Virus record (IMG/VR): IMGVR_UViG_3300047388_000292
Span: 34,428 to 98,427 of that record
Reading direction: 5' to 3' (one strand)
DNA from: a virus
DNA length: 64,000 nt
Part shown: piece by piece, positions 8,714-17,011 of the stretch
Layout: every line of letters starts with the position of its first letter
Position numbering within the stretch: the first letter of the stretch is position 1
Notes under the pieces: model-generated
What the model was told of the DNA's origin: nothing
Database searches by the model: none
What the model saw: the letters and a program-made list of their open reading frames with translations, nothing else
Made by a program: the position numbers and the translations under genes

Positions 8714-9973
8714 CTAAAAACTTTTCATGTACAAAAATGCTTCGGGGCGCCGCAGACGACCAAACCGAGCCGACGCCTGACGGAAGAAGTGCTTCTTGGC
8801 ACCGTGGTCGACGATGATCTCCGACTGCGGTCCCTGCACCCACTTCAGCTCGTTGAAAGCGGCTGAGAGTGCAACCATGCCGTCAGCGACATCAGCGATG
8901 CGCTCACCTTCATGGACGTACTCGGTGGTGTACATGAGCTCGCCGTTGAGCAGGTACTTCGTCAACGCACCCATGCCTCGGGAGTATCCCTGCGTCTCCG
9001 AACGGTAGCCGGAGTCGGTAACGATGAGCTTCGGTGCCGGAGCCACATTCGAATCGACCTCGTCCATGCCTCCTCCCCAGAGCAGCGTCTGCATGTCTGC
9101 TGCCGTCGGCAAGTAGACGTTGCGGTCCGTCGGCGTGAGATAACCGCGGGCCTGGTTCGAACGCTGCAGATTCGAGAACGTAATCGTGTTCTGGTGGATC
9201 CTTGACGCGTAGACGCCGATGTCGTTGGCGATCAACTGCTGACCCGAACGAATGTCGTCGATCGGCGTGGAGTTCACGCGGTCCGTCCACGGCACCGACG
9301 TCGTGATGTTGTGGGTGCTCATGTACGGCCACGTGATCGTCGCTGATCCCTGGTCGTAGGTGACCACGAGGGACTGACCCTTGAACATAGCCCAGCGCAT
9401 GACTTCGGTAAGACGCTCGTTGCGCAACTGGAGCATGCGTCCCTGAGTAACAAGGTCGACACCTGCGCGAGCGCGGATCGACTCATCCTTCGAGGTCATG
9501 CGCAGCCACAGATCCTCCTGAATTGCCACCATCTCGTCGAGGAGGAGCAGCTCAGAGACTTCCTGAGTAAACGCCATCTTCGGGACGAAGATTTTCGGAG
9601 AAGCATCCGGAGCGCGGAACTGCCCGATTCCGAAGGCCGCGACTTCCGCGATCTCCCGCTTGATCGTGCGGTCATAGCACGGGACCAGCGGTGCAATCTG
9701 CGGGCCCATAGTTGGCAGCCGCTCGAGCACCGTCTCGAGATTGCGTCGCACCAGATCGGTAATCGCTGCCTGTTGGAAGACATCGAACACGTTCTGGTCT
9801 CCGGCCTGTGCGCCGGCAATGAGTGGCATTCCGTGCGGATACTTCTGCTGGAACCACTCCCACGACCCAACCATCGGTCGTGAATCGTCAGCTCGACGCC
9901 GGGGGTGTCCGAGATGATCGTGAGATCCCCCGTGTAGATACTTCATCCGCTTGCGGTTTTTGCGGTCGGCCAT
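8714..9973 (-). CDS. Major capsid protein, E type (HK97 fold), 419 aa
   Basis: The product has the features of the phage major capsid protein E family: a central region of spaced hydrophobic strands, an R-x-E-R-L-T-E-V-M-R-W-A-M-F-K-G helix near residues 185-200, and a C-terminal half ending in a basic R-F-G-R-L-R-R-P segment. Its length and its place after a protease/scaffold gene and a decoration-like gene agree. A basic N-terminus (R-K-N-R-K-R) may bind DNA or be trimmed. Confidence 0.8.
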   Translation of the reverse strand: MADRKNRKRMKYLHGGSHDHLGHPRRRADDSRPMVGSWEWFQQKYPHGMPLIAGAQAGDQNVFDVFQQAAITDLVRRNLETVLERLPTMGPQIAPLVPCYDRTIKREIAEVAAFGIGQFRAPDASPKIFVPKMAFTQEVSELLLLDEMVAIQEDLWLRMTSKDESIRARAGVDLVTQGRMLQLRNERLTEVMRWAMFKGQSLVVTYDQGSATITWPYMSTHNITTSVPWTDRVNSTPIDDIRSGQQLIANDIGVYASRIHQNTITFSNLQRSNQARGYLTPTDRNVYLPTAADMQTLLWGGGMDEVDSNVAPAPKLIVTDSGYRSETQGYSRGMGALTKYLLNGELMYTTEYVHEGERIADVADGMVALSAAFNELKWVQGPQSEIIVDHGAKKHFFRQASARFGRLRRPEAFLYMKSF

Positions 9974-10000
9974 GTGATGCTCCTTTCTATTCCGGCCGAC

Positions 10001-10777
10001 CTAGTACCAATCGCAGGTCGGGAGGGATGTCTTTGCCGTGGCCCCATACTGGAACCAGTTCGGCAACTTCGAAATGTCGAAGACACACTCGTGGAAGTAC
10101 ATCGGGATGGCCTCGTTATCTCCGACGACATTCCCGAAGAAGTCTCGATCAGGACCATCGAAGACACCCAGGAGATGCTGAGCGAAGGTACCCGGAGTGG
10201 TATGCACTGGCGTCACTACAGGAGTCGTGCCCCCGGTCAACCCGGAGCTGTTGGCAGTGATCAATGGCTGCGGCAAGTTCCCAAGTAGACCACCGAACGT
10301 CACAACCAGTGGCGTACCAGGGAACGCACCGCCGGTTACCGTAACGTTCGCGGTTGCACCAATCGTCGGCAACGCAACTAGCGCCGCCTGGAGCACCGTT
10401 GACGTGGAGTTGAACGCAATGTTGGTAGTAGTTGCGCCGTTGAACGTCAGCGTGTAGGTGCCTCCTGTCGGAGTACCCGTAGTCGTGAGCGTCTGCACAT
10501 CGTTGGCGTTGGATCCTGTGCCTGTGTATGCAGATACCTTGGTCGCGTCGTTCGGAGACTCGCCGAGGAACGTCCCGATCGGCAGTACATACGCCTGAAT
10601 CGTCTGAAGAAAGGACCCCCAGATATTCTGATACTGCAAAGGCGCCGAGATGGTCGTCGCAGTGAGCGTCGAGGCATCGAAGACGGCCGATTTGATGCTC
10701 CTCGTACCAGTGAACGCCCGAATACAGGTCGGCCGCGGAATCTCACGAGAGCGGAGGGTCTGTTGAATCGGTGACAT
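10001..10777 (-). CDS. Head decoration-like protein with an inserted beta-domain, 258 aa
   Basis: Residues about 90-185 form a self-contained domain of a type seen in actinobacterial surface and phage head proteins: Q-T-L-T..G-G-T-Y-T-L-T-F-N-G, then V-T-V-T-G-G..V-T-F-G-G-L-L-G-N, ending S-S-G-L-T-G-G. The flanking segments are unlike it, so the domain looks inserted. The gene sits between the capsid protease and the major capsid gene, the usual place of a decoration or head-stabilising protein. The role is inferred. Confidence 0.6.
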   Translation of the reverse strand: MSPIQQTLRSREIPRPTCIRAFTGTRSIKSAVFDASTLTATTISAPLQYQNIWGSFLQTIQAYVLPIGTFLGESPNDATKVSAYTGTGSNANDVQTLTTTGTPTGGTYTLTFNGATTTNIAFNSTSTVLQAALVALPTIGATANVTVTGGAFPGTPLVVTFGGLLGNLPQPLITANSSGLTGGTTPVVTPVHTTPGTFAQHLLGVFDGPDRDFFGNVVGDNEAIPMYFHECVFDISKLPNWFQYGATAKTSLPTCDWY

Positions 10778-10781
10778 CTAC

Positions 10782-11315
10782 CTACTCCTCCTTCCCGCCA
10801 ACAACCGGCGCGAGTTCGAGTTCCAGAGTCCCGCCAAGGGACTTCCGCATCCACGCCTCGAGCTGCTCACCGGTCATCTCTCCCTCGCCGGGGTTCTGAC
10901 CCTCCGGCTTGAGGTCAGGACGCCCGGGAAGCGGACTCGTGAGCAGGTTGGCCTTCTGCGCGAGAGCAAGCGTGCCCTCGTCATCCTTCGGCAGTGCAGC
11001 AACGATGCGATCAACGATTTGAGTGACCGTCTGGTGCTCGCTGCGATGCTCCTCGGAGAGGTTGAGCTTGATCGCTACCTGACCGTCGTCTGAGCGAAGG
11101 ACATCCTCAATCACCCGGAGAAATCCCGGACAATCCTTGAAGCCCATCTCAGAGAGCTTCGTCAGACGATCTGTGACGCCGTCTTCCTTGCGCTGCTTTC
11201 GGTAATCCTCGAGCTCGCGCTGCTCGGTCTGACTGGCATCCATCTCTCGCTGAAGCAGCTCCCGCGCATTGTCGTCGAGGTTGAGCCGATCCAGCAGTTC
11301 GAGGGTGAGACCCAT
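10782..11315 (-). CDS. Internally started scaffold protein, 177 aa (in frame with protease)
   Basis: An ATG at 11315 lies in the reading frame of the 759-residue protease gene (codon 583). It is preceded by a full AAGGAGG seven bases upstream. Read as protein, the ribosome site is the linker Q-Q-G-G-T-L just before the scaffold-like helical part. Nested protease/scaffold genes are known from lambda (C and Nu3) and other phages. Here the second product is inferred from the ribosome site and the module boundary. Confidence 0.65.
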   Translation of the reverse strand: MGLTLELLDRLNLDDNARELLQREMDASQTEQRELEDYRKQRKEDGVTDRLTKLSEMGFKDCPGFLRVIEDVLRSDDGQVAIKLNLSEEHRSEHQTVTQIVDRIVAALPKDDEGTLALAQKANLLTSPLPGRPDLKPEGQNPGEGEMTGEQLEAWMRKSLGGTLELELAPVVGGKEE

Positions 11316-13061
11316 GAGGGTTCCTCCTTGCTGGGGGGTTGACGGCTCGGAGAGCCGGAGTGCAGATGCCCGCTCAAGCGGGTCTTCGGGAAGAGAAGTG
11401 TTCGTCTTGCTGTCGCCCTGACTACTGTCAGTAAGCGTTGGATAACGCTTTTTCACAGCAGCGCGAATCGTGGCTAGACGCGTGCCAGTCTCATTCTGAA
11501 CACCGCGAGACAAAGCATTGCGCGCGTGAGCCAGATCATGAATTGGATACTCGCGCGTCTTCGGGAAGACAAAAGCGGTGTCAGGAAGATCCTTGCGTGA
11601 CTTGGCTGTCAGCGTCGCAAGATTGAGTTCATCTTCAGAAAGACTGAGGTCAGATTCCATCTGGAGGATAGCCTGTACCTCCTGCTTGTCGGTGTCGGCG
11701 TCTTCGTCCGTCACCCACTTCTGCTCCACAACCTTCCATTCACCGAAGTCGCTGAGATGAAGAATTCCTTCCGAATCCATTGAGTACGGGATCACCCAAG
11801 CATCGTTGGTTCCATCCGGATCCCCATAGTCGAGCCGCACAAGAGCTTTCGAAGCAGACACATCCATGACATCGAAATAAGCATTCTCCTCGTCATAGTC
11901 CGGAGAGCGTCCCATCGTGCGCAACTGCTCGTAGATCTGCCGCTGTACTTGTATAAGGGACGGCTCATCGCCCCACTGAACATCAGTAGCAAGCTTGAGT
12001 TCAGCCTCGAGCGATTCGATCGGACCGCGAGTGGAAAATATCGGACGCTTCGGTTGAGGCTCAGGTGCCGGTACCTTGATGTCCTCCGAGAGAAGCATGT
12101 CGACGATCGTTCGATTGTCAGAGAAACAATTCGACCCGTACGGTTCCATGCCGGTTACCCACGGTCGATTCGTCAGAGCAACATGCTCGATAACGTGCGG
12201 ATAAGTCTTTGCCGTCTCCTGGTTGGCATAACGATGCAAGATCCCACAAGAGCGAGAGAGCACCGACCCGCGCTCAACCATTCCTTCAACTTCAGGCTCG
12301 GTGAACTTGTGACCTCCGAGAATTACCTTCTCGCCCGGACGAGTCGTCGAATCGGCGATCTTCATCCTGACGATCGTCCCTGTGTTCTCAAACGTCCCGT
12401 TGGCGTGAGTCTTCGGAATCGTGACGTGCTCAACAGCCTTCTCGTTGAAGGCATCTACCAAATCCTCGAGACCGATCTCCTTGTTGTGATTCTCAGCATG
12501 CCCCGGAACAAACACGAGCGGTACCTTCTCTTTGCCGCCTGGAGCATCGGGATTCGGTCGCATCGCGAGCGTCCCGGAGCGAAGGATCGGAGCCCAGATC
12601 AGACCCTCGGCATCCTTCTGCAGGTCAACTCGCTCGCCGAGAAGATCAGCACGCGCGAAGACCTCAATCGAGAGGTGATCGGAATCAAGAAGGGTCTCGT
12701 CGAGATCAGGACCGCCGGCCTCGACAAGCGATGTCGCATCCATCGCAGCGCAACGGGAGGCAGACCATGATGCGCCGGCAGGGCCTCCCCACATCAAATC
12801 GTCAGCATGCTCAGGACTAGGCTCTCCAGCAGGACATCCGCCGCCACCGGAAGCAAACGGCATCGCGTGGCCAGAGTGGTACTCAGCCATCGAACGCACA
12901 TGATCATCGGAAATCTGCTGTCCCGAGGCGATCTTGCGACCTGACTTCAACGAGATCTCGTGGACCTGATCCTCGCTGACGTGACCGTCCTTGATCATCT
13001 GTAGCCCGCGCTGCGCAGCCGTTTTCATGGCGGTCGAAGGGGTATGTTTAGTCTTCGCCAT
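10782..13061 (-). CDS. Capsid maturation protease fused to scaffold, 759 aa
   Basis: Modules in order: an N-terminal domain (residues 1-105) ending W-G-G-P-A-G-A-S-W-S, seen in several actinophage head proteins; a Mu gpI-like protease region (about 170-310) with candidate catalytic His219, Ser271 in R-S-C-G-I-L, and the L-T-N-R-P motif at 296-300; a domain near 505-560 with Y-P-I-H-D-L-A-H-A-R-N-A-L; and a helical, charged C-terminus from about 583 that would serve as scaffold. The catalytic residues are a best guess. An in-frame internal start at codon 583 has a strong ribosome binding site. Confidence 0.7.
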   Translation of the reverse strand: MAKTKHTPSTAMKTAAQRGLQMIKDGHVSEDQVHEISLKSGRKIASGQQISDDHVRSMAEYHSGHAMPFASGGGGCPAGEPSPEHADDLMWGGPAGASWSASRCAAMDATSLVEAGGPDLDETLLDSDHLSIEVFARADLLGERVDLQKDAEGLIWAPILRSGTLAMRPNPDAPGGKEKVPLVFVPGHAENHNKEIGLEDLVDAFNEKAVEHVTIPKTHANGTFENTGTIVRMKIADSTTRPGEKVILGGHKFTEPEVEGMVERGSVLSRSCGILHRYANQETAKTYPHVIEHVALTNRPWVTGMEPYGSNCFSDNRTIVDMLLSEDIKVPAPEPQPKRPIFSTRGPIESLEAELKLATDVQWGDEPSLIQVQRQIYEQLRTMGRSPDYDEENAYFDVMDVSASKALVRLDYGDPDGTNDAWVIPYSMDSEGILHLSDFGEWKVVEQKWVTDEDADTDKQEVQAILQMESDLSLSEDELNLATLTAKSRKDLPDTAFVFPKTREYPIHDLAHARNALSRGVQNETGTRLATIRAAVKKRYPTLTDSSQGDSKTNTSLPEDPLERASALRLSEPSTPQQGGTLMGLTLELLDRLNLDDNARELLQREMDASQTEQRELEDYRKQRKEDGVTDRLTKLSEMGFKDCPGFLRVIEDVLRSDDGQVAIKLNLSEEHRSEHQTVTQIVDRIVAALPKDDEGTLALAQKANLLTSPLPGRPDLKPEGQNPGEGEMTGEQLEAWMRKSLGGTLELELAPVVGGKEE
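11323..11329 (-). promoter_or_regulatory. Strong internal ribosome binding site for scaffold
   Basis: AAGGAGG on the minus strand, seven bases before the in-frame ATG at 11315. It is one of the best Shine-Dalgarno matches in the head operon although it lies in the middle of a gene. Confidence 0.7.
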
Positions 13062-13234
13062 CAGGCAAATTCCTTGACTGTCCGTTGAAGCTCATCGCGA
13101 TGAATAATTTCTAACCCACGCATGTGAATCTCAATTTCCGGAGCGCAAAAGCAATTGGATTCGAGCACATGTCCAGGTTCAGTATCTGGAACAACATGAA
13201 CTTCGCCTTCATACTCTTGAACAATCCAACCCAT
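13061..13234 (-). CDS. Small Cys-containing phage protein, 57 aa
   Basis: A 57-codon gene linked by TGATG overlaps on both sides. It has a C-F-C-A-P-E-I-E-I motif followed by H-R-D-E-L near the C-terminus. I recall similar short proteins (CxCxP then VHR) beside head genes in many actinophages; their function is unknown. Confidence 0.65.
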   Translation of the reverse strand: MGWIVQEYEGEVHVVPDTEPGHVLESNCFCAPEIEIHMRGLEIIHRDELQRTVKEFA

Positions 13235-13791
13235 CAGACCGTCGCCGCCTCAACATACTCAGTCAGGAAGGTCTCTGAGGGAGATGGAGCCGGATCAAGA
13301 CCAAGCAGCACGCGACACGGATTGCAGTTGTCTGCAATGTCGAGCAGAACTGCGTGGACTTCGTCAGCGACGTCGGCGTATTCCTCTGGGATATCGAGCT
13401 TCGCGATGTGCCCGTATGGCCACTGCTTCGTGCCGGGGACATCTGCGTAAGCGATGCCGACGCCCGGAGTTCCTGCATCTGGGTGGCCGGGATGTGACCC
13501 TGCAGGAGGACCATGACGCCAGTCGGTACGACCTCTCAAAGTATCTTTCAAGACTCCACACAGGCCCCGAGTCTTAGGACCAAAACGCTTGAAATTGTCA
13601 TGAAAACAAGCAGTCCAGGGATGAGGGCTGGCGGCGTAATGCTTGAGCAGAAAACGGAGATAAGACATCTTTTGTCGATCTGCTGTCACAGCCTCAAATC
13701 GAGCAAGCAACGTCATAATTGCTTGATCAATCCGCTCATCTTGAGCAACTTCAATACGATTCCTCGCAGCGGCTTCAACAACAGCATCCAT
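13234..13791 (-). CDS. Conserved phage head-region protein with HPWTAC motif, 185 aa
   Basis: I choose the ATG at 13791, which forms a TGATG overlap with the endonuclease upstream; the longer frame to 13848 is an overlap artefact. The N-terminal 60 residues are helical. The core H-P-W-T-A-C..D-N-x-K-R-F-G..C-G-V-L-K-D-T-x-R-G-x-T-x-W-R matches a family I have seen near portal and protease genes of actinophages. No biochemical role is known to me. Confidence 0.6.
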   Translation of the reverse strand: MDAVVEAAARNRIEVAQDERIDQAIMTLLARFEAVTADRQKMSYLRFLLKHYAASPHPWTACFHDNFKRFGPKTRGLCGVLKDTLRGRTDWRHGPPAGSHPGHPDAGTPGVGIAYADVPGTKQWPYGHIAKLDIPEEYADVADEVHAVLLDIADNCNPCRVLLGLDPAPSPSETFLTEYVEAATV

Positions 13792-14321
13792 CAGACCAAC
13801 ATCGCCTTCTTCTTCGCTGCAGCAGCTTCTCGGCAACAGGCTCGACAATAACGATGCCCATTTCTGCGAATCCCTCGATTAGTACTACCACGTGGAGCAT
13901 CATCGTCAAGTCGATGGCCATTGCGGCAGTAAAGGAAAACTTCAATACGTTGCACAGATTGTTCTGCGTACTTCGCTACACACTCCTCGATCACAGCCCG
14001 ACGACGAGAACTCATAAGCGGATAGACAGCGACCATGATGTCGATCGCGCGTCTTGCTGTAACTCGATACTCCCAGTGTTCATTCCCGGCGACTGTGATG
14101 CTATTCATCCTCACGGGTCCTGGGAAGGTTGCAGTTAGCCGATCAAGAGGCTCTCGGAAATTCTGCGATGCAATGACAAGTGGATAACCAGAATGATCAA
14201 TCCGGCTCTCCGGACGCCGATCATCTCCGTACCAACCGAAGCACCCTTCACCTTCAAGGAACCCAGCGATCCAGTAGATCTCGGGATCTCGCTCCCATGT
14301 TTGAACTGACGCGTCAGACAT
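13791..14321 (-). CDS. LAGLIDADG-type homing endonuclease with C-terminal zinc-ribbon, 176 aa
   Basis: The start at 14321 has GGAG upstream; the longer frame to 14402 runs into the next gene. W-I-A-G-F-L-E-G-E-G-C-F (residues about 16-27) is a LAGLIDADG motif, and only one is seen, so the enzyme would act as a dimer. The last 50 residues add C-R-N-G-H and Y-C-R-A-C-C, which suggest a zinc-binding DNA-contact module. It is free-standing, between small head-region genes. Confidence 0.75.
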   Translation of the reverse strand: MSDASVQTWERDPEIYWIAGFLEGEGCFGWYGDDRRPESRIDHSGYPLVIASQNFREPLDRLTATFPGPVRMNSITVAGNEHWEYRVTARRAIDIMVAVYPLMSSRRRAVIEECVAKYAEQSVQRIEVFLYCRNGHRLDDDAPRGSTNRGIRRNGHRYCRACCREAAAAKKKAMLV

Positions 14322-14541
14322 TCGCAGTCTCCACTTGTGCCATGTTGCGAAGCATCTCCCCCATCTCGAAATCCGACATCCCGGGAGAGAAGATGTGTCC
14401 ACATCCGCTGCACTTGAGCACCACGTTCAGCTCGTCGGCATATTCCTCGACTCGCTGAAAATGCTTGTATGACAGGATGTTTCGGCGCATCTTGCAGTTA
14501 GGACAAAGCAGCCGACTACCCTGCATCAGGCGTGGCTTCAT
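14314..14541 (-). CDS. Small zinc-ribbon protein, 75 aa
   Basis: Two Cys pairs, C-P-N-C and C-S-G-C-G-H-I-F-S-P-G, about 30 residues apart make a zinc ribbon likely. The ATG at 14541 overlaps the stop of the HNH gene; a TTG at 14550 is an alternative. Its role may be DNA or RNA binding; I see no catalytic motif. Confidence 0.55.
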   Translation of the reverse strand: MKPRLMQGSRLLCPNCKMRRNILSYKHFQRVEEYADELNVVLKCSGCGHIFSPGMSDFEMGEMLRNMAQVETANV

Positions 14542-14542
14542 C

Positions 14543-14992
14543 TCATACAACTTCCATCATTGGTTTGAATTCAGACCAACGACGACCTGCCAATATCCTA
14601 CTAATCTGGCATGGATGAACCCCTACCATCGCGGCAATCGCTCTGTGTGTAATCCCAAAATTATGATGCAAGTAGATTGCCTGAACAAGCTCTTCAGTTA
14701 GTTTCGTACCGATACCTCGACGAATATTTACGGCCTGCGTCACAACTTCCATGTGATCGGGATTGACGCATGACGGCTGCCTACAAAGATGATCAATGAC
14801 CATCCCTTCAGCGATCTGTTCGTGTCGATCTTCATAATATGCTCGATGCGCACCTACAGACCTTCCATTCCTCCTCGTCTGAGGATAAGTACGAAATTTA
14901 CCTCGCGGAGTAGCTAACGCCCACAGCCAACATGGAGACGTATAGCCACAATCCTTCTCAACGTACTGAATTGGAGATTTAGCAGGCATCAT
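14543..14992 (-). CDS. HNH homing endonuclease, 149 aa
   Basis: The HNH core is V-I-D-H-L-C-R-Q-P-S-C-V-N-P-D-H-M-E (residues about 65-82), preceded by a C-W-L-W motif and A-H-R-A-Y-Y. The C-terminal part (I-T-H-R-A-I-A-A-M-V-G-V) is a helix-turn-helix for target binding. This is the usual build of free-standing phage HNH enzymes. It is the first of two neighbouring mobile endonucleases (the next is LAGLIDADG). Confidence 0.8.
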   Translation of the reverse strand: MMPAKSPIQYVEKDCGYTSPCWLWALATPRGKFRTYPQTRRNGRSVGAHRAYYEDRHEQIAEGMVIDHLCRQPSCVNPDHMEVVTQAVNIRRGIGTKLTEELVQAIYLHHNFGITHRAIAAMVGVHPCQISRILAGRRWSEFKPMMEVV

Positions 14993-15169
14993 GTAGCGAC
15001 GCTGAGCGCAGCACTGCGCCCAATCATCTGCTCGCGCGCCTATAAAGGTCGATGGGTATTTATACCCAGCGATTACTTTGCGTAAGATGCCGCCATGCAG
15101 TAGGATTGCTCTTGCAACACCTCTCCTCCCTCAGACTTGCGCCTCGGTTCCGGACCGGGGCGCTCGTCG
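14993..15169. promoter_or_regulatory. Intergenic region with a 16-bp palindrome
   Basis: No gene is seen. The region holds a palindrome, TGGGTATTTATACCCA, at 15053-15068 (7-bp arms) and GC-rich inverted pieces near 15150. It lies downstream of a LuxR-type regulator gene and upstream of the leftward HNH gene, so it may be an operator. No convincing -35/-10 pair could be fixed by eye. Confidence 0.4.
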
Positions 15170-15520
15170 TTAGGCAGCGTTACGATGCCCGAGAGTGAGT
15201 CCGCCAGAGTTGTAATAGAGATGATTACTCGACTCTGGAACGGTAACTACGCCATCAGAATCCAAAGCAAGTATCTCTAAGGCTATGGCAAGGACTACGG
15301 CATGAAGAGTATTCTTCGCGCCTAATCTTTCGCGTGCGGCCTCAAGAGTCTTGTGGACTGTTTGCTCGATTACAAAACATTCTTGCGCGATCTTCCGGTT
15401 AGTCTTCCCGGTAGCGCGGAGTGAGAGAAACTGCTGCTGCCTATATGACAGCAGGGGTCTAGGAGGACGCGGCTGGACCGACTGGGCGCCCTGCGGCTGC
15501 CCTGCGGGAATCGTCTCCAT
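15170..15520 (-). CDS. LuxR/NarL-type HTH protein, 116 aa
   Basis: Residues about 25-85 match a GerE/LuxR C-terminal DNA-binding domain: L-S-Y-R-Q-Q-Q-F-L-S-L, G-K-T-N-R-K-I-A-Q-E, then T-V-H-K-T-L and N-T-L-H-A-V. There is no receiver or ligand-binding domain. I start at the ATG at 15520, inside the 3' end of the overlapping upstream gene; a start at 15571 is possible. It may control early phage transcription or lysogeny, which is inference. Confidence 0.6.
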   Translation of the reverse strand: METIPAGQPQGAQSVQPRPPRPLLSYRQQQFLSLRATGKTNRKIAQECFVIEQTVHKTLEAARERLGAKNTLHAVVLAIALEILALDSDGVVTVPESSNHLYYNSGGLTLGHRNAA

Positions 15521-15983
15521 CAGACAAAAGCGTAGCAAGACGCTGTAGGTCGCAGCCGAAGTCGGTCTCAATCCACGCTTCAGCGGATTTCTCGAGCGCG
15601 TCTATAAGCCCGGCTGCAATCAGTTCACATCCAGTCATCTCGGCTGATTGAGACAACCACCAAAACAAGAACATTCCGACGATCTCGTGGGCCTGATGAA
15701 CGGCTTTAGGGTGTGCTTCTTCGTAGGACGCCTTGATTCGCTGTAGGACTTCGGCGACCTTCGACATCCTCGAGTCCGCATCCACAAAGCAGACTTGACC
15801 CGCATCGCCCTTCAACGACCGCGGAGGCCCGTCGTTGGGGACCAGGACTACAGTCTTCGCGCGCGAGTAGCGCTCAGCAAACGGAAGACCGAGGGGCACG
15901 AGATCGTCTGTAGACGAAGCTCCACGCACAATGAGAAGGTCACACTCCTCATCAATGCTCGGCAGATGCCGACCCTCGGTCAA
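15459..15983 (-). CDS. Unknown protein, 174 aa
   Basis: A protein with alternating beta and helix in the first 90 residues and a helical part with F-L-F-W-W-L-S-Q-S-A near residue 110. No motif is recognised. Its 3' end overlaps the LuxR-type gene by about 60 bases. Upstream, the intergenic stretch carries an inverted pair of GTAGGAC motifs, so the gene may be regulated by whatever binds them. Confidence 0.5.
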   Translation of the reverse strand: MTEGRHLPSIDEECDLLIVRGASSTDDLVPLGLPFAERYSRAKTVVLVPNDGPPRSLKGDAGQVCFVDADSRMSKVAEVLQRIKASYEEAHPKAVHQAHEIVGMFLFWWLSQSAEMTGCELIAAGLIDALEKSAEAWIETDFGCDLQRLATLLSDGDDSRRAAAGRPVGPAASS

Positions 15984-15998
15984 TCCCAGCTCGTTGAT

Positions 15999-16036
15999 CG
16001 TCCTACTGTACCACAGACCTATTAGGTTGTAGGACG
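15999..16036. promoter_or_regulatory. Inverted GTCCTAC/GTAGGAC pair
   Basis: GTCCTAC at 16000-16006 and GTAGGAC at 16029-16035 face each other in the short gap upstream of the 174-residue gene. The same heptamer recurs in other intergenic gaps of this window, so it is a candidate repressor or stoperator-like site. Confidence 0.35.
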
Positions 16037-16062
16037 CTTCTCACGACGCTTCGCACGTGCGA

Positions 16063-16332
16063 TCAGGAGCCTACGGTCGAAGTCGTCCACTCGCCGCCAC
16101 ACGTAGGACAAACGGACGGATGCGGATCTGGCTCGTCTAGAGCCGGCGTGACTGCCCACCATGATTTCCCATCTTCTTTCTTCCCGCCAATGTTCTCCGT
16201 CTTGACCATCACGATGGTGTCCTCGATTGAGTCAAGGCATTGGAGCGAATCACCCCACGCGTCATAGACCTCAAGCAGTCGAGATCCGTCGGTGATGTAC
16301 TTCGGACGGATCAGGGGTGGCGCTGCGCTCAT
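16063..16332 (-). CDS. Unknown small protein with a CxxC pair, 89 aa
   Basis: The C-terminus has V-C-P-T-C-G-G-E-W, half of a zinc ribbon, and the N-terminal part is beta-like (L-L-E-V-Y-D-A-W). It is a single gene with about 50 free bases on the upstream side. The function is unknown. Confidence 0.5.
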   Translation of the reverse strand: MSAAPPLIRPKYITDGSRLLEVYDAWGDSLQCLDSIEDTIVMVKTENIGGKKEDGKSWWAVTPALDEPDPHPSVCPTCGGEWTTSTVGS

Positions 16333-16383
16333 GGCTAGGGAGAGCGGGGACTACAACCACCGTAGCGCGATTATCAGGAATGT

Positions 16384-16593
16384 CTAGCGGATCTGTCCCG
16401 AGACAGCCAAGACCATGAAACACCAAAATCCAAAGCCTACGACAAACCGTAGGCCACTCGGGATGCTCTTGTCGCCAACAAACTTCCAGACCGCGTAGAT
16501 CAGGAGAAGCGGCCAGAGGAAAACAAGGAAGATGAGTGGAAACGCAGGAAGCGAGACTCCAGTTCGTCTTGAAGTGCGGAAGAAGAACCTCAT
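16384..16593 (-). CDS. Small membrane protein, 69 aa
   Basis: Two hydrophobic stretches (P-L-I-F-L-V-F-L-W-P-L-L-L-I-Y and V-V-G-F-G-F-W-C-F-M-V-L) predict two membrane spans after a basic start. The ATG at 16593 overlaps the upstream stop (ATGA). No family is recognised. Confidence 0.55.
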   Translation of the reverse strand: MRFFFRTSRRTGVSLPAFPLIFLVFLWPLLLIYAVWKFVGDKSIPSGLRFVVGFGFWCFMVLAVSGQIR

Positions 16594-16838
16594 TGATATG
16601 ACTTCCATGCAGTCGAATATCGATCTTTGATATATCTCATCGCAGAGATTGCATTATCGACCGGATTGAGATAATCAATCATCCGTGCATGAGCGAGATC
16701 ACGGTCCTCCTGCCACATCTCCCAGTAGTTACCTTGATGCGCCCACGGACGCACAACCCTGCCACTAGGGATATGTCCATCTTGGATGTTCTCTACGCGC
16801 TTGATGTATCGAACAATATCGCGTGCTAGATCACTCAT
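16590..16838 (-). CDS. Unknown small protein, 82 aa
   Basis: Helical and charged, with W-E-M-W-Q-E-D-R-D-L near the centre. It is coupled to both neighbours by four-base overlaps. It resembles the many unassigned early genes of actinophages, and no function can be read from it. Confidence 0.5.
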   Translation of the reverse strand: MSDLARDIVRYIKRVENIQDGHIPSGRVVRPWAHQGNYWEMWQEDRDLAHARMIDYLNPVDNAISAMRYIKDRYSTAWKSYQ

Positions 16839-17011
16839 GGTTGGATCCCCAACTGTCCGTTACGAAGTCTTCCAGCCATCCACTCGAGATAGTCAGCTCG
16901 ACGGGGATTCTTGTTCAAAGCATGTTCTGCCGCTTCGTCTTCCCAAGACTCAATCAAATCGACAACTGCATTCACGTAGCGAGCGTGGAGCATGATCTTT
17001 ATCTGATCCAT
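16835..17011 (-). CDS. Unknown small protein, 58 aa
   Basis: A 58-codon gene with an ATGA junction downstream and a TGATG junction upstream. The product is helical, with A-R-Y-V-N-A-V-V-D-L-I-E-S-W and a region (N-P-R-R-A-D-Y-L-E-W-M) that suggests a small helical bundle. The function is unknown. Confidence 0.55.
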   Translation of the reverse strand: MDQIKIMLHARYVNAVVDLIESWEDEAAEHALNKNPRRADYLEWMAGRLRNGQLGIQP

